Assembly: GCF_002934065.1 (NCBI RefSeq)
Contig: NZ_CP018049.1
Span: 5,640,501 to 5,704,500, forward strand
Length of the DNA stretch: 64,000 bases
DNA from: Pseudomonas orientalis
Lineage (GTDB): Bacteria > Pseudomonadota > Gammaproteobacteria > Pseudomonadales > Pseudomonadaceae
Direction: 5' to 3'
The position numbers and the translations under genes were made by a program. Shown here one piece after another: positions 16,960 through 25,165 of the stretch; position 1 is the first letter of the stretch; each line of letters begins with the position of its first letter. The notes under the pieces were generated by a model, which was not told where the DNA came from, made no database searches, and saw only the letters and a list, made by a program, of their open reading frames with translations.

Positions 16960-17439
16960 ATGCGCTTCTCGCCTGGCCTGTTACTGTTGCTTCCCCTTCT
17001 GAGCCCCTGGGCTCACGCCGAGCTGATCGACGACGTCAACGATCGCGGTGAACTGCGCATCGCCCTCGAAGCCAATACCCCGCCCTTCAATTTCAAGGAA
17101 GGCGACAAACTCACCGGCTTTGAAGTGGAGCTGGGTGAGCAACTGGCCAAGGAAATGGACGTTCGCTCCTCGTTTATCACCACCGATGATGCCGACCTGC
17201 TGAACGGCGTGGCGACCGGCAAATACGACGTGGCAATCAACCATATCGCTATGACTGCCGAGCTGAAGGATCGTTTCGATTTCAGCGCCGCGTATAACGA
17301 CAAACCTGAACTGGCGATTCCGTTTCAGAAGGGCAACCCTGCGTTCAAGAGCAGCCTGGACGGGGCGTTGAAACGGGTGAAGGACGATGGTCGGCTAAAG
17401 GCGCTGGAAGAGAAGTGGCTCGACGGGGATACGCGATAA
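16960..17439 (+). CDS. Single-lobe, SBP_bac_3-like periplasmic binding protein
   Basis: A 159-residue exported protein with signal peptide about 1-21 (FSPGLLLLLPLLSPWAHA). The mature N-terminal part is a typical amino-acid-binding lobe: GELRIALEANTPPFNFKEGDKLTGFEVELGEQLA, VATGKYDVAINHIAMTAELKDRFDFSAAY. It then jumps straight to the segment that normally returns to lobe 1 (LAIPFQKGNPAFKSSLDGALKRVKDDGRLKALEEKWLDG). Family members are about 230-260 residues, so the whole second lobe (about 80-90 residues) is absent without any frameshift. The ATG at 16960 has AGGAG 5 bases upstream; a GTG at 16954 in frame is less likely. There are no transporter genes nearby. It may be a degenerate or repurposed protein. 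Confidence 0.8.
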   Translation: MRFSPGLLLLLPLLSPWAHAELIDDVNDRGELRIALEANTPPFNFKEGDKLTGFEVELGEQLAKEMDVRSSFITTDDADLLNGVATGKYDVAINHIAMTAELKDRFDFSAAYNDKPELAIPFQKGNPAFKSSLDGALKRVKDDGRLKALEEKWLDGDTR

Positions 17440-17444
17440 CCCCT

Positions 17445-17470
17445 GTGGGAGGGGGCTTGCCCCCTCCCAC
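17445..17470. repeat. Solitary REP palindrome (collapsed REPIN)
   Basis: One perfect hairpin GTGGGAGGGGG-CTTG-CCCCCTCCCAC that fuses the outer halves of a REP pair, without the CGAT tails and loop. It lies 5 bp after the stop of the one-lobe binding protein and looks like a REPIN that lost its centre. Confidence 0.85.
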
Positions 17471-17519
17471 ATTTTGTTCCAGGCACGACTTGAGGGATGG
17501 GTCGGAGCCTTTTGCCTGC

Positions 17520-18161
17520 TCAGAACGGCTCGTTGCCGCGCCTACGAAACCAGCCGGTCAGGGACAGGCGTTCGCGCGTGGCGGGCAGGACTTCGTGGGG
17601 CACCTCGCCCGACAGGAACACCACCAGGCTGCCACCGGCGGGCAGCACGTCATGTTCGATGCCGCCCTTGAGGTACATGCGCAACTGACCGCCGTGCTCG
17701 GGCAGCCAGGCGTCATTCAAATAGATCACCGCCGAGACCATGCGCCGGTCATCGTCGCGAAAACGGTCCAGGTGCTTGAGGTAGAACGCCCCGGGCGGGT
17801 ACATCGCGAAGTGGCTTTCGAAGTCTTCCAGGCCGAGGAACAGGCCACGGTTCATCGCCAGGCGCAGGCTGTCCATCACGGCCATGTAGGTGTCGCAGAC
17901 GGCGGCGTCGCCCTCTTCCAGCCATTGGATATGATCGCCGCGAATCCCCTCGCGAATTTCCTGGGCCGGCCCGCGCCCCACGGCCGCCGGGGCCAGTTCA
18001 CCTTCGGCCGCACGTTTACGGCACTCGGCCGCCAGCTCCAGGGTCAGAGCCTGGGGCAGGAAGGCGTTCTGCTGCGACCAGCCTTTTTCGGCCAGGTCGT
18101 CGACAATGCGTTGCAGCAGCGGGTGATCGAGGGGTATTTGCATGGCGCGCATAGTATCCAT
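17520..18161 (-). CDS. 2OG-Fe(II) oxygenase family protein (prolyl 4-hydroxylase type)
   Basis: A non-haem iron, 2-oxoglutarate-dependent dioxygenase, about 213 residues from the ATG at 18161; in-frame ATGs at 18152 and 18143 are equally possible because no strong SD decides. The double-stranded beta-helix motif is visible: HLDRFRDD (HxD iron ligands), AVIYLNDAWLPEHGGQLRMY, then the distal histidine in EVPHEVLP and the 2OG-binding arginine in RERLSLTGWFRRR. The N-terminal helical region resembles the P4Hc group. Substrate unknown. It is cytosolic and monocistronic, convergent with the one-lobe binding protein gene. Confidence 0.88.
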   Translation of the reverse strand: MDTMRAMQIPLDHPLLQRIVDDLAEKGWSQQNAFLPQALTLELAAECRKRAAEGELAPAAVGRGPAQEIREGIRGDHIQWLEEGDAAVCDTYMAVMDSLRLAMNRGLFLGLEDFESHFAMYPPGAFYLKHLDRFRDDDRRMVSAVIYLNDAWLPEHGGQLRMYLKGGIEHDVLPAGGSLVVFLSGEVPHEVLPATRERLSLTGWFRRRGNEPF

Positions 18162-18283
18162 ACGCCTGTGAATCGGACAGCGCCGTCGAGCGCCCGAATA
18201 CACTTTAGTCAGGTGACTGATAGGACTTCTCGACAAATCCTACGCCCGACACGGACAATAGTGGCCGACTGACAGGAGTCCTT

Positions 18284-19036
18284 ATGCGTCGTTTGTTTTT
18301 TTCCTTGCTGATGTTCTGCGTTTTACCCGCCTGGGCAGACGGCCATGACCAGTTGTACAAAGTCGCCGGCTGGGCCGAACAACGTGCGCACTTCAACGAC
18401 GCCCTCACTGCCGCACAGCAGCGCTACCGCAACAGCCTGCCGCCGGCGGTGTACCAGGCGCTGGTGGACAACAGCAGCAAACGCTTCGCGGCCCAGGCCA
18501 TGGACCAGCGTGCTGAAGCGCAATTGCGCAAGCACCTGGCGGACCCGAAACCGGCCCTCGCGTTTTTCCAATCCCCCCTGGGCCGCAAGATTGTCGCCGC
18601 CGAGCTGCTCGCCACGCGTCGCGACCAATTGGCGAAAAACGCCCAGGGCCTGCCGAAAATCCAGGCCGACGCTACCCGCAGCCTGATCATCGGCCACCTG
18701 GCCCAGGCCCTGCCCGCGCGTGAAGCGGGCGCCGAAGTCAGCCTGGCGATTGCCGGCGTGGCGGCGGACAGCTTGAGCCAGATGATCCCCGGCCTGCTGG
18801 GCGGCGGTCAGGCCCAGGGCATGTTGAATGGGCAGCGTGAGCGCTTGATGCAGCAGATCGACAAGGATCTGAATAACACGCTGCTGTACGTCTATCGGGA
18901 TTTGTCTGACCCGGAGCTGGAAGAGTTCGCGACGTTTGCCGAATCGCCGGAGGGTAAGGCGTATTACCAGGCGGCGCTGGCGGCCATCCGTGCGGGATTG
19001 GCTGTCGGCCAGAGCACCTCAAGCCTGGCGCAGTAA
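18284..19036 (+). CDS. Exported DUF2059-domain protein
   Basis: A 250-residue secreted or periplasmic protein with signal peptide about 1-18 (RRLFFSLLMFCVLPAWA, cleavage after AWA). The C-terminal part (about 165-240), with LYVYRDLSDPELEEFATFAESPEGKAYYQAALAAI, matches the DUF2059 helical domain. The middle is also helical. No enzymatic motif is seen and no function is known. The start at 18284 has AGGAG seven bases upstream. It is divergent from the 2OG oxygenase gene and a REPIN starts 7 bp after the stop. Confidence 0.85.
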   Translation: MRRLFFSLLMFCVLPAWADGHDQLYKVAGWAEQRAHFNDALTAAQQRYRNSLPPAVYQALVDNSSKRFAAQAMDQRAEAQLRKHLADPKPALAFFQSPLGRKIVAAELLATRRDQLAKNAQGLPKIQADATRSLIIGHLAQALPAREAGAEVSLAIAGVAADSLSQMIPGLLGGGQAQGMLNGQRERLMQQIDKDLNNTLLYVYRDLSDPELEEFATFAESPEGKAYYQAALAAIRAGLAVGQSTSSLAQ

Positions 19037-19043
19037 TAAAAGT

Positions 19044-19129
19044 GTGGGAGGGGGCTTGCCCCCGATAGCGGTGGTTCAGCAAAAAATGTTTGCCTGACCC
19101 ACCGCCATCGGGGGCAAGCCCCCTCCCAC
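19044..19129. repeat. REPIN 6, DUF2059 gene/hydrolase convergent junction
   Basis: A canonical head-to-head REP pair between the converging 3' ends of the DUF2059 gene and the alpha/beta hydrolase gene. Confidence 0.92.
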
Positions 19130-19141
19130 ATTTGGATTGCG

Positions 19142-20077
19142 TTACTTCAGTTGCTGCGTAAGAAAATTGAAGTACTCCTCGCGAATCTCGGGAATCTCAT
19201 TGGCCAAATGATGCCGGCCGCGCTTGAGCATCAACACCTCAGGCCGATCGAACTTGTCCTGCAACACACGTAGATTGTGCTGCCAATCCACCGTCATATC
19301 CTCCTCACCCTGCACGATCACTGGCCGCCGAGCGCTGCGGGGTGCGGCTTCGATGCGTTTGATCCAGCACGCCAGCGCCCCCACCCAGGCGGTGGGCAGT
19401 TGGCGCGGCTGCAACGGGTCGGCTTCGAGAAAAGGCCTGAATGCCGGGTCGTTGGAGTTATCGCTGAAACGTCGCGCGATGCCTTTGACGAACGGGCGCA
19501 ACAGGTAATAGCTGAGCTGCGACCAACCCCAGGCTCGCGGACGTACCAGGGGCGAGAGTAGAAACGTCTTGCCCTGGGCCGGGCTTTCGTCGCCGTGGTT
19601 GAGCAGGTGGTCAATCACGATTGCGCCACCGGTGCTTTGCCCGAACAGGTGCCAGGGCTGCGGCAGTTGCAACGCCGCGGCTTCGGCGAACAAGGCCTGC
19701 ACCACGTGCTGGTACACCGCAAAATCATCGATGCTGGCCCGTATGCCGCTGGACAAGCCATGGCCCGGCAGGTCGCAGGCGATCACCACAAAACCCTGCT
19801 CCAACGCCCAGTCCACGGCATGGCGATACAGCCCCATGTGGTCGTAGAAGCCGTGGAACATGAACATCGTTGCCACCGGCGCCGAAGGCCACCACACCTG
19901 CGCAACCACCTCGAACCCGGCCACCTCCATACGCCCCAGGCGGCTCACGGCCTTGCGGGCCGGCAGGTCCAACCCGTAGAACCGCTGGTATACCCGCGCC
20001 TCGGCTGACAGCGGCTGCGCATGCATCAGGGGCTGCAAGCTTTCGCGCAGATGATCAGGGTCAAAGGTGACGGGCAT
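19142..20077 (-). CDS. Alpha/beta hydrolase (serine aminopeptidase S33/lysophospholipase-like)
   Basis: A 311-residue hydrolase. Oxyanion region FHGFYDHMGLYRHAVDW (about 95-111). Nucleophile elbow GQSTGGAIV (GxSxG, S about 168). The acid is probably in QGEEDMTVDW and the histidine in KRGRHHLANE near the C-terminus. DLPGHGLSSG is typical of the monoglyceride lipase/PldB-like group. No signal peptide is visible, so it is likely cytosolic or peripheral. The ATG at 20077 (MPVTFDPDH) was chosen over a longer frame that crosses the intergenic palindrome. It is divergent from the DUF6436-like gene. Confidence 0.88.
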   Translation of the reverse strand: MPVTFDPDHLRESLQPLMHAQPLSAEARVYQRFYGLDLPARKAVSRLGRMEVAGFEVVAQVWWPSAPVATMFMFHGFYDHMGLYRHAVDWALEQGFVVIACDLPGHGLSSGIRASIDDFAVYQHVVQALFAEAAALQLPQPWHLFGQSTGGAIVIDHLLNHGDESPAQGKTFLLSPLVRPRAWGWSQLSYYLLRPFVKGIARRFSDNSNDPAFRPFLEADPLQPRQLPTAWVGALACWIKRIEAAPRSARRPVIVQGEEDMTVDWQHNLRVLQDKFDRPEVLMLKRGRHHLANEIPEIREEYFNFLTQQLK

Positions 20078-20100
20078 AAAGGCTTCCAGACTGACGGTGA

Positions 20101-20129
20101 AGATGAATATCGAGCTGCGATATTCATCT
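20101..20129. promoter_or_regulatory. Perfect 12 bp inverted repeat in a divergent intergenic region
   Basis: AGATGAATATCG-AGCTG-CGATATTCATCT lies between the divergent hydrolase (start 20077) and the DUF6436-like gene (start 20177). Its position and AT-rich symmetric arms suit a dimeric repressor site. No regulator gene is adjacent, so the binding protein is unknown. Confidence 0.55.
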
Positions 20130-20176
20130 GTCAGGACAAGCATGGCAAGCTACGCGACCCGCGAGGATACCTCTGA

Positions 20177-20752
20177 ATGCGACAACCCTACCGCACTGCC
20201 CTGTTCGCCAGCCTGGTGCTGATTATCTGCGCCGGCGTGCTGTGGGCCGCGTATGACTGGTTCCAGGGCCGTTACCTGCGCGCCTTCAGCGAGCACACGG
20301 CGGTATTATCCGGCGATGCGCTGCAACTGCCCGCCGCACTCAGCGGCCCTGGCCCGATTCGCCTGGTGCACTTCTGGGACCCGGCCTGCCCGTGCAATGT
20401 CGGTAACCAGCAACACCTGGGTGAGCTGATCGAGCACTACGCACCGCAAGGCGTCGAGTTCTATGCCCTGCAAAAAGCCGGCAGCCACGGCGCCCTGCCG
20501 GACAACCTGCGCCGAATGAAAACCCTCGAGGCCCTTCCCGGCGCCGACCAGGTACCGGCCAGCCCGGCCGTGGGCATTTGGGACCGTACGGGCAAGCTCG
20601 CGTATTTCGGCCCGTACAGCGAAGGGTTGACCTGCAATGCCGGCAACAGCTTTATCGAGCCGATCCTCAAGGCCCTGCAAGCCGGGCGCGAAATCAACGC
20701 CACGCACACCCTGGCGGTGGGCTGCTATTGTTCGTGGCCTGGGCAACCGTAG
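20177..20752 (+). CDS. Membrane-anchored thioredoxin-fold protein (DUF6436-like)
   Basis: A 191-residue protein with one N-terminal membrane anchor (about 8-27, ALFASLVLIICAGVLWAAYDW) and a periplasmic thioredoxin-like domain. LVHFWDPACPCNVGNQQHLGELIEHY sits at the redox-active position: the CxC (CPC) replaces the usual CxxC. A second cysteine set occurs later (LTCNAGNSFIEP, VGCYCSWPG). It may be a periplasmic thiol protein; the altered active site makes a reductase role uncertain. Its stop is 27 bp upstream of the acylase gene, so the two are probably co-transcribed. Confidence 0.75.
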   Translation: MRQPYRTALFASLVLIICAGVLWAAYDWFQGRYLRAFSEHTAVLSGDALQLPAALSGPGPIRLVHFWDPACPCNVGNQQHLGELIEHYAPQGVEFYALQKAGSHGALPDNLRRMKTLEALPGADQVPASPAVGIWDRTGKLAYFGPYSEGLTCNAGNSFIEPILKALQAGREINATHTLAVGCYCSWPGQP

Positions 20753-20779
20753 TCCGTCCATCTGGATAAAGGAAAGTCG

Positions 20780-23134
20780 ATGAAGCGTGTCTTGCAGGCT
20801 CTCGTGGTGCTGATTGTGCTGGCCGCCCTTGGCGCCGGCGGCTACCTCTACAGCAAGCAACCCGGCCGCCAGGGCACGGTCACGCTGGCGCACCTGCAAG
20901 GCTCGGTCACCGTGCGCTACGACGACCGTGGCGTGCCGCATATCCGCGCCGAGAACGAAGCCGACCTGTACCGCGCGCTGGGCTATGTGCATGCCCAGGA
21001 CCGGTTGTTCCAGATGGAAATCATGCGCCGCCTGGCCCGTGGCGAACTGGCCGAAGTGCTGGGTCCCAAGCTGCTGGAGACCGACAAGCTGTTTCGCAGC
21101 CTGCGCATTCGCGAGCGTGCCCTGAGCTACGTCGAGCACATGAACCCTGACTCGGACGCCTGGAAGGCCCTGCACGCCTATCTGGACGGGATCAATCAAT
21201 ACCAGGCCAGCCACGCCAGCCCAATAGAGTTCGACGTACTGGGCATTCCCAAGCGGCCCTTCACCGCCGAGGACTCCATCAGTGTCGCCGGGTATATGGC
21301 CTACAGCTTCGCCGCAGCCTTTCGTACCGAACCGGTGATGACTTACGTGCGCGACCAATTGGGCAGCGACTACCTCAAGGTGTTCGACCTGGACTGGCAA
21401 CCCAAAGGCGCACTCAACCTGGCGGCCGCCGATTGGAACACCCTCGGCGCCCTCGCCCGCCTGAGCGAGCAGGCCCTGGCCGACAACGGCTTGCCGCAAC
21501 TGGAAGGCAGCAATGCCTGGGCCATCAGCGGCAACCGTACCAAAAGCGGCAAACCGTTATTGGCCGGCGATCCGCATATTCGCTTTTCGGTGCCGTCGGT
21601 GTGGTACGAGGCGCAGCTGTCGGCGCCGGGCTTTGAGTTGTATGGCTATCACAACGCGCTGGTGCCAGTGGCATTCCTGGGCCACAACCTGGATTTCGGC
21701 TGGAGCCTGACCATGTTCCAGAACGACGACCTCGACCTGATCGCCGAGAAGGTCAACCCGGCCAACCCCAACCAGGTCTGGTACCACGGCGAGTGGGTGG
21801 ACATGAGCAGCAGCGAACAGCAAATCCAGGTCAAGGGCCAGGCCCCGGTCACGCTCGTCCTGCGCCGCTCGCCCCACGGCCCGATCGTCAATGACGTGCT
21901 CGGTGAACAGGCCGGTGCCACGCCGATTGCCATGTGGTGGGCGTTCCTCGACACCGAGAACCCGATCCTCGAAGGCTTCTACCAGCTCAACCGCGCCGAC
22001 ACCCTGGCCAAGGCACGCGCAGCGGCGGCCAAGGTATCGGCGCCGGGCCTGAACATCGTGTGGGCCAATGCCAAAGGCGATATCGGCTGGTGGGCGGCGG
22101 CGCAGTTGCCGATACGCCCGGCCGGCGTCAACCCGGGGTTCATCCTTGACGGCAGTACCGCCCAGGCCGATAAATTGGGCTTCTACCCGTTCAGCGCCAA
22201 CCCTCAGGAGGAAAACCCGGCGCGCGGCTATGTGGTCTCCGCCAATGCCCAGCCGGCATCGCCCAGCGGCATGGAAATCCCCGGCTATTACAACCTCGCC
22301 GACCGTGGCCAGCAGTTGAATGCGCAGTTGAGCGACAACCGCGTGAAATGGGATGTGAACAATAGCCAGGCCCTGCAACTGGGCACCACCACCGCCTTTG
22401 GCCCGCGACTGCTGGCGCCGTTGTTGCCGGTGTTGCGCGAGGTGGTCACAGACCCGGCGCAGTTGAAGCTGGTGGAGCAACTGGCAAGCTGGACAGGCGA
22501 CTACCCACTGGATTCCACCAGTGCCACCCTGTTCAACCAGTTGCTGTTCAACCTTGCCGATGCGACCTTCCACCCGAAACTGGGCGACGCCCTGTTCAAA
22601 ACGCTGCTCGGCACCCGCGTGATCGACGCCGCCCTGCCCCGCCTGGCCGCCACCGCGGATTCGCCCTGGTGGAATGGCACGCGGGCCGACACGGTCAAGC
22701 GGGCCTGGGACAACAGCCTGGCGCATCTGAAAGCCACCTTCGGCGATGACCCGTCCCAGTGGCAGTGGGGCAAAGCGCACACCCTGACCCACGGCCACCC
22801 GCTGGGCATGCAAAAGCCATTGGACAAACTCTTCAACGTTGGCCCCTTCGCGGCACCGGGCAGCCACGAAGTGCCGAACAACCAGACCGCCATGATCGGC
22901 CCGGCACCCTGGCCGGTGACCTACGGCCCTTCGACCCGCCGCCTGATCGACTTCGCCGACGCCGCCCATGCCCTGACCATCAACCCGGTGGGTCAAAGCG
23001 GCGTGCCGTTTGATGCGCACTACAGCGACCAGGCACAAACCTATATCGAAGGCGGGTACGAGCAGGCGCATTTCAGTGAAGAAGAAATCACGGCGAATAC
23101 CCGTGGCACCTTGAAACTGTTGCCTGCCAGATAA
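20780..23134 (+). CDS. Penicillin acylase-family Ntn hydrolase (possible N-acyl-homoserine lactone acylase)
   Basis: A 784-residue exported precursor expected to self-cleave into alpha and beta chains. It has an N-terminal signal/anchor (about 5-24). The alpha-chain region has YDDRGVPHIRAENEADLYRALGYVHAQDRLFQMEIMRRLARGEL. The autoproteolysis site is LEGSNAWAISG, where the serine of GSNAW (about residue 241) becomes the beta-chain N-terminal nucleophile. The beta chain carries LLAGDPHIRFSVPSVWYEAQL, FGWSLTMFQNDD and the late NNQTAMIGPAPWPVTYGPSTRRLIDF region. Pseudomonas has several such acylases (PvdQ, QuiP, HacB types) acting on AHLs or siderophore precursors; the substrate here cannot be decided from sequence. 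The ATG at 20780 has an AGGAAAG site upstream. Confidence 0.9.
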   Translation: MKRVLQALVVLIVLAALGAGGYLYSKQPGRQGTVTLAHLQGSVTVRYDDRGVPHIRAENEADLYRALGYVHAQDRLFQMEIMRRLARGELAEVLGPKLLETDKLFRSLRIRERALSYVEHMNPDSDAWKALHAYLDGINQYQASHASPIEFDVLGIPKRPFTAEDSISVAGYMAYSFAAAFRTEPVMTYVRDQLGSDYLKVFDLDWQPKGALNLAAADWNTLGALARLSEQALADNGLPQLEGSNAWAISGNRTKSGKPLLAGDPHIRFSVPSVWYEAQLSAPGFELYGYHNALVPVAFLGHNLDFGWSLTMFQNDDLDLIAEKVNPANPNQVWYHGEWVDMSSSEQQIQVKGQAPVTLVLRRSPHGPIVNDVLGEQAGATPIAMWWAFLDTENPILEGFYQLNRADTLAKARAAAAKVSAPGLNIVWANAKGDIGWWAAAQLPIRPAGVNPGFILDGSTAQADKLGFYPFSANPQEENPARGYVVSANAQPASPSGMEIPGYYNLADRGQQLNAQLSDNRVKWDVNNSQALQLGTTTAFGPRLLAPLLPVLREVVTDPAQLKLVEQLASWTGDYPLDSTSATLFNQLLFNLADATFHPKLGDALFKTLLGTRVIDAALPRLAATADSPWWNGTRADTVKRAWDNSLAHLKATFGDDPSQWQWGKAHTLTHGHPLGMQKPLDKLFNVGPFAAPGSHEVPNNQTAMIGPAPWPVTYGPSTRRLIDFADAAHALTINPVGQSGVPFDAHYSDQAQTYIEGGYEQAHFSEEEITANTRGTLKLLPAR

Positions 23135-23171
23135 CCGAGTATCACTGGGTCAAAATATGGGAGGGGGTGAG

Positions 23172-23296
23172 GTGGTCACCTTAACCAGCCTGAAATGCAA
23201 TCAAATGTGGGAGGGGGCTTGCCCCCGATAGCAGTGGATCAGTCAGCTAATCTTTGGCTGACACTCCGCCATCGGGGGCAAGCCCCCTCCCACATT
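23172..23296. repeat. 125 bp direct repeat, copy 1
   Basis: Matches 25153-25277 over the full 125 bp with three substitutions. The first 14 bp correspond to the end of the HD-domain gene including its TAA, so this copy carries a fragment of that gene's 3' end and was presumably derived from it. Confidence 0.92.
23207..23293. repeat. REPIN 7, acylase/GlxA-type regulator junction; part of a 125 bp duplication
   Basis: A head-to-head REP pair. With 35 bp of upstream flank it is a near-exact copy (3 differences in 125) of the segment at 25153-25277. A degenerate REP-like remnant (GGGAGGGGGTGAGG) lies at 23158-23172, next to the duplication boundary. The left part of this REPIN also encodes the C-terminus of the regulator gene read from the other strand. 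Confidence 0.93.
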
Positions 23297-24253
23297 TACG
23301 GCAAAGTTGAGCCTGAACTGCTGCGGCGTCACGCCCAGCCGACGGTTGAACACACTGCGCATGTGCTGGGCATCGCGAAACCCGCATTGATAGGCCACGG
23401 TCTTGAGCGGCGCATGAGTGCTTTCAAGCATCACCCGCGCCGCGTCCACGCGTGCCCTCTCGACAAATTCCGCCGGCGTGATCCGCGCTTCACGGGCGAA
23501 CACCCGGGAGAAATTGCGCGCGCTCATATTGGCCGCCCTGGCCAGGTCGGCAATGCTCAAATCCCCGGTCAGGTTCGCCAGCACGTACAACTGCACCAGC
23601 GCCACCGCCGAGGTGGCTTCGGCATGGGGCGTGAGGAACGGGCTGAACTGCGACTGGCCGCCCGAACGCTGGGTAAACACGACCAGGCGCTTGGCCACGC
23701 TCAATGCGACTTCCGGGCCATGGTCCTGGGCCAGCAGGTACAGCGACAGGTCGATCCCCGCCGTAACCCCGGCAGAGGTGTAGAGGTTGCCGTCCTGCAC
23801 GTAGAGGCGGTCGGCTTCGACCTGAGCCGAGGGACACAACCGGGCCAGGTTGGCGGCGTCATTCCAGTGGGTAGTGACGGTTTTACCGTCCAGCAGACCG
23901 GCGCGGGCCAGCGTGAACGCGCCGTTGCAGATCGAGCCGAAACGTTGTGCCCTGGAAGCGGCACCGCGCAGCCACTCATCAAACCGGTGGCCGAAATCCT
24001 CGAAGGGCAGTTGCGGGCCGCCGGTTACCAGCAACAGGTCGTAGGGCTGCAAGGCTTCGCTGTAGTGCTTGTGCGCCTGCAAGGACAAACCGTTCGAGCA
24101 CGCCATAGTGCCGTGGCCGAGGCCAATGACTTCCAGGCGGTAGTGCTCTTCAGGCGCCAGGAAGCGGTTGGCCTCGCAGAACACATCCATCGGCCCGCTC
24201 ACATCCAGTGACTGGACGCCGGGGAAGATCAGGATGGCGACGGTTTTGCTCAT
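23243..24253 (-). CDS. GlxA-family transcriptional regulator (DJ-1/PfpI domain + AraC HTH)
   Basis: A 336-residue activator. The N-terminal DJ-1/PfpI-like domain (about 1-190) has ILIFPGVQSLDVSGPMDVFCEAN and SICNGAFTLARAGLLDGKTVTTHW, where C is in the nucleophile-elbow position. The C-terminal AraC/XylS HTH pair (about 220-318) has DLARAANMSARNFSRVFARE and YQCGFRDAQHMRSVFNRRLGVTPQQFR. The frame continues past the normal family end into REPIN 7, which encodes the last residues (NVGGGLPPMAECQPKIS) and the stop codon at 23243. Start: ATG 24253 (MSKTVAILIF). It is divergent from the HD-domain gene, its most likely target. Confidence 0.9.
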   Translation of the reverse strand: MSKTVAILIFPGVQSLDVSGPMDVFCEANRFLAPEEHYRLEVIGLGHGTMACSNGLSLQAHKHYSEALQPYDLLLVTGGPQLPFEDFGHRFDEWLRGAASRAQRFGSICNGAFTLARAGLLDGKTVTTHWNDAANLARLCPSAQVEADRLYVQDGNLYTSAGVTAGIDLSLYLLAQDHGPEVALSVAKRLVVFTQRSGGQSQFSPFLTPHAEATSAVALVQLYVLANLTGDLSIADLARAANMSARNFSRVFAREARITPAEFVERARVDAARVMLESTHAPLKTVAYQCGFRDAQHMRSVFNRRLGVTPQQFRLNFAVNVGGGLPPMAECQPKIS

Positions 24254-24295
24254 AAGCGACACACCTTTTTCCAACTGAATAAACACGGATACCCT

Positions 24296-24382
24296 GTGGG
24301 AGGGGGCTTGCCCCCGATAGCGGTGGGTCAGTCACACATGTGCTGACTGACACTCCCTCATCGGGGGCAAGCCCCCTCCCAC
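24296..24382. repeat. REPIN 8, in the divergent GlxA-type regulator/HD-domain intergenic region
   Basis: A canonical head-to-head REP pair starting 43 bp upstream of the regulator start and ending 141 bp before the HD-domain gene. It is the only REP-type repeat at a divergent junction in this window, so it lies in a promoter region. Confidence 0.92.
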
Positions 24383-24523
24383 ATTTGGATTGTCGCAGGC
24401 CTTACCCTAGCCGATTTTGCCTTGGCACGATGTGGTGGCACATTGGCCGAGAACGCTCCATCGTTGCGATGGCTCCATCGCGGTTACGTAACCAGACTGG
24501 ACGCTTTCCAGAGGAGAGCCACC

Positions 24524-25165
24524 ATGAACACCACCATCGCCGGCATCAAAATCCCCGACAGCGCCCTGGCCAGGGCCACCACCGAGTACATCCGCGACAT
24601 TGAGTCAGACCTGCTCTACCACCACTCCCGTCGGGTGTTCCTGTTCGGCGCCTTGAGCGGTGAGCGCAAGCAACTGGCCTACAACCCGGAGCTGCTGTAC
24701 GTCGGCGCGATGTTCCACGACCTCGGCCTGGTGGAGGGTCATCGCAGTGACCATGAACGTTTCGAAGTGGACGGCGCCAACGCGGCGGCCGCCTTTCTCA
24801 AGCCGTATGGGCTGAGCGACGACGATATCGAACAGGTGTGGCTGTCCATCGCCCTGCACACCACGCCGGGCGTACCGCAGCATCTGCGCCCTACCGTGGC
24901 GCTGGTGACTGCCGGGGTGGAGATGGACGTGCTGGGCATGGACTACGCCGCATTCAGCACCGTGCAGCGCGAAGCGGTGGTGCATGCGCATCCACGCGGT
25001 GAGGGGTTCAAGGAATGCATCATCTGCGCGTTCGCCGACGGCTTGCGCCATCGTCCGCAGACCACGTTTGGCAACGTGAAGACCGATGTGCTGGTGGATC
25101 AGGAGCCGGGGTTCAGGCCGATGAACTTTGTCGAGGTGATTCGCCAGTCGCCGTGGTCAGCTTAA
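24524..25165 (+). CDS. HD-domain phosphohydrolase-like protein (cyanamide hydratase-like)
   Basis: A 213-residue cytosolic HD-superfamily protein. The metal site includes HHSRRVFLFGAL (first histidine, about residue 33), MFHDLGLVEGH (the HD pair, near 66) and a later histidine in SIALHTTPGVPQH. The overall layout resembles fungal and bacterial cyanamide hydratase-like HD proteins, though activity cannot be assigned. The start at 24524 has GGAGAG eight bases upstream. Its control by the divergent GlxA-type regulator is inferred from position. The last codons (..PWSA-stop) form the beginning of the 125 bp repeat. Confidence 0.82.
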   Translation: MNTTIAGIKIPDSALARATTEYIRDIESDLLYHHSRRVFLFGALSGERKQLAYNPELLYVGAMFHDLGLVEGHRSDHERFEVDGANAAAAFLKPYGLSDDDIEQVWLSIALHTTPGVPQHLRPTVALVTAGVEMDVLGMDYAAFSTVQREAVVHAHPRGEGFKECIICAFADGLRHRPQTTFGNVKTDVLVDQEPGFRPMNFVEVIRQSPWSA

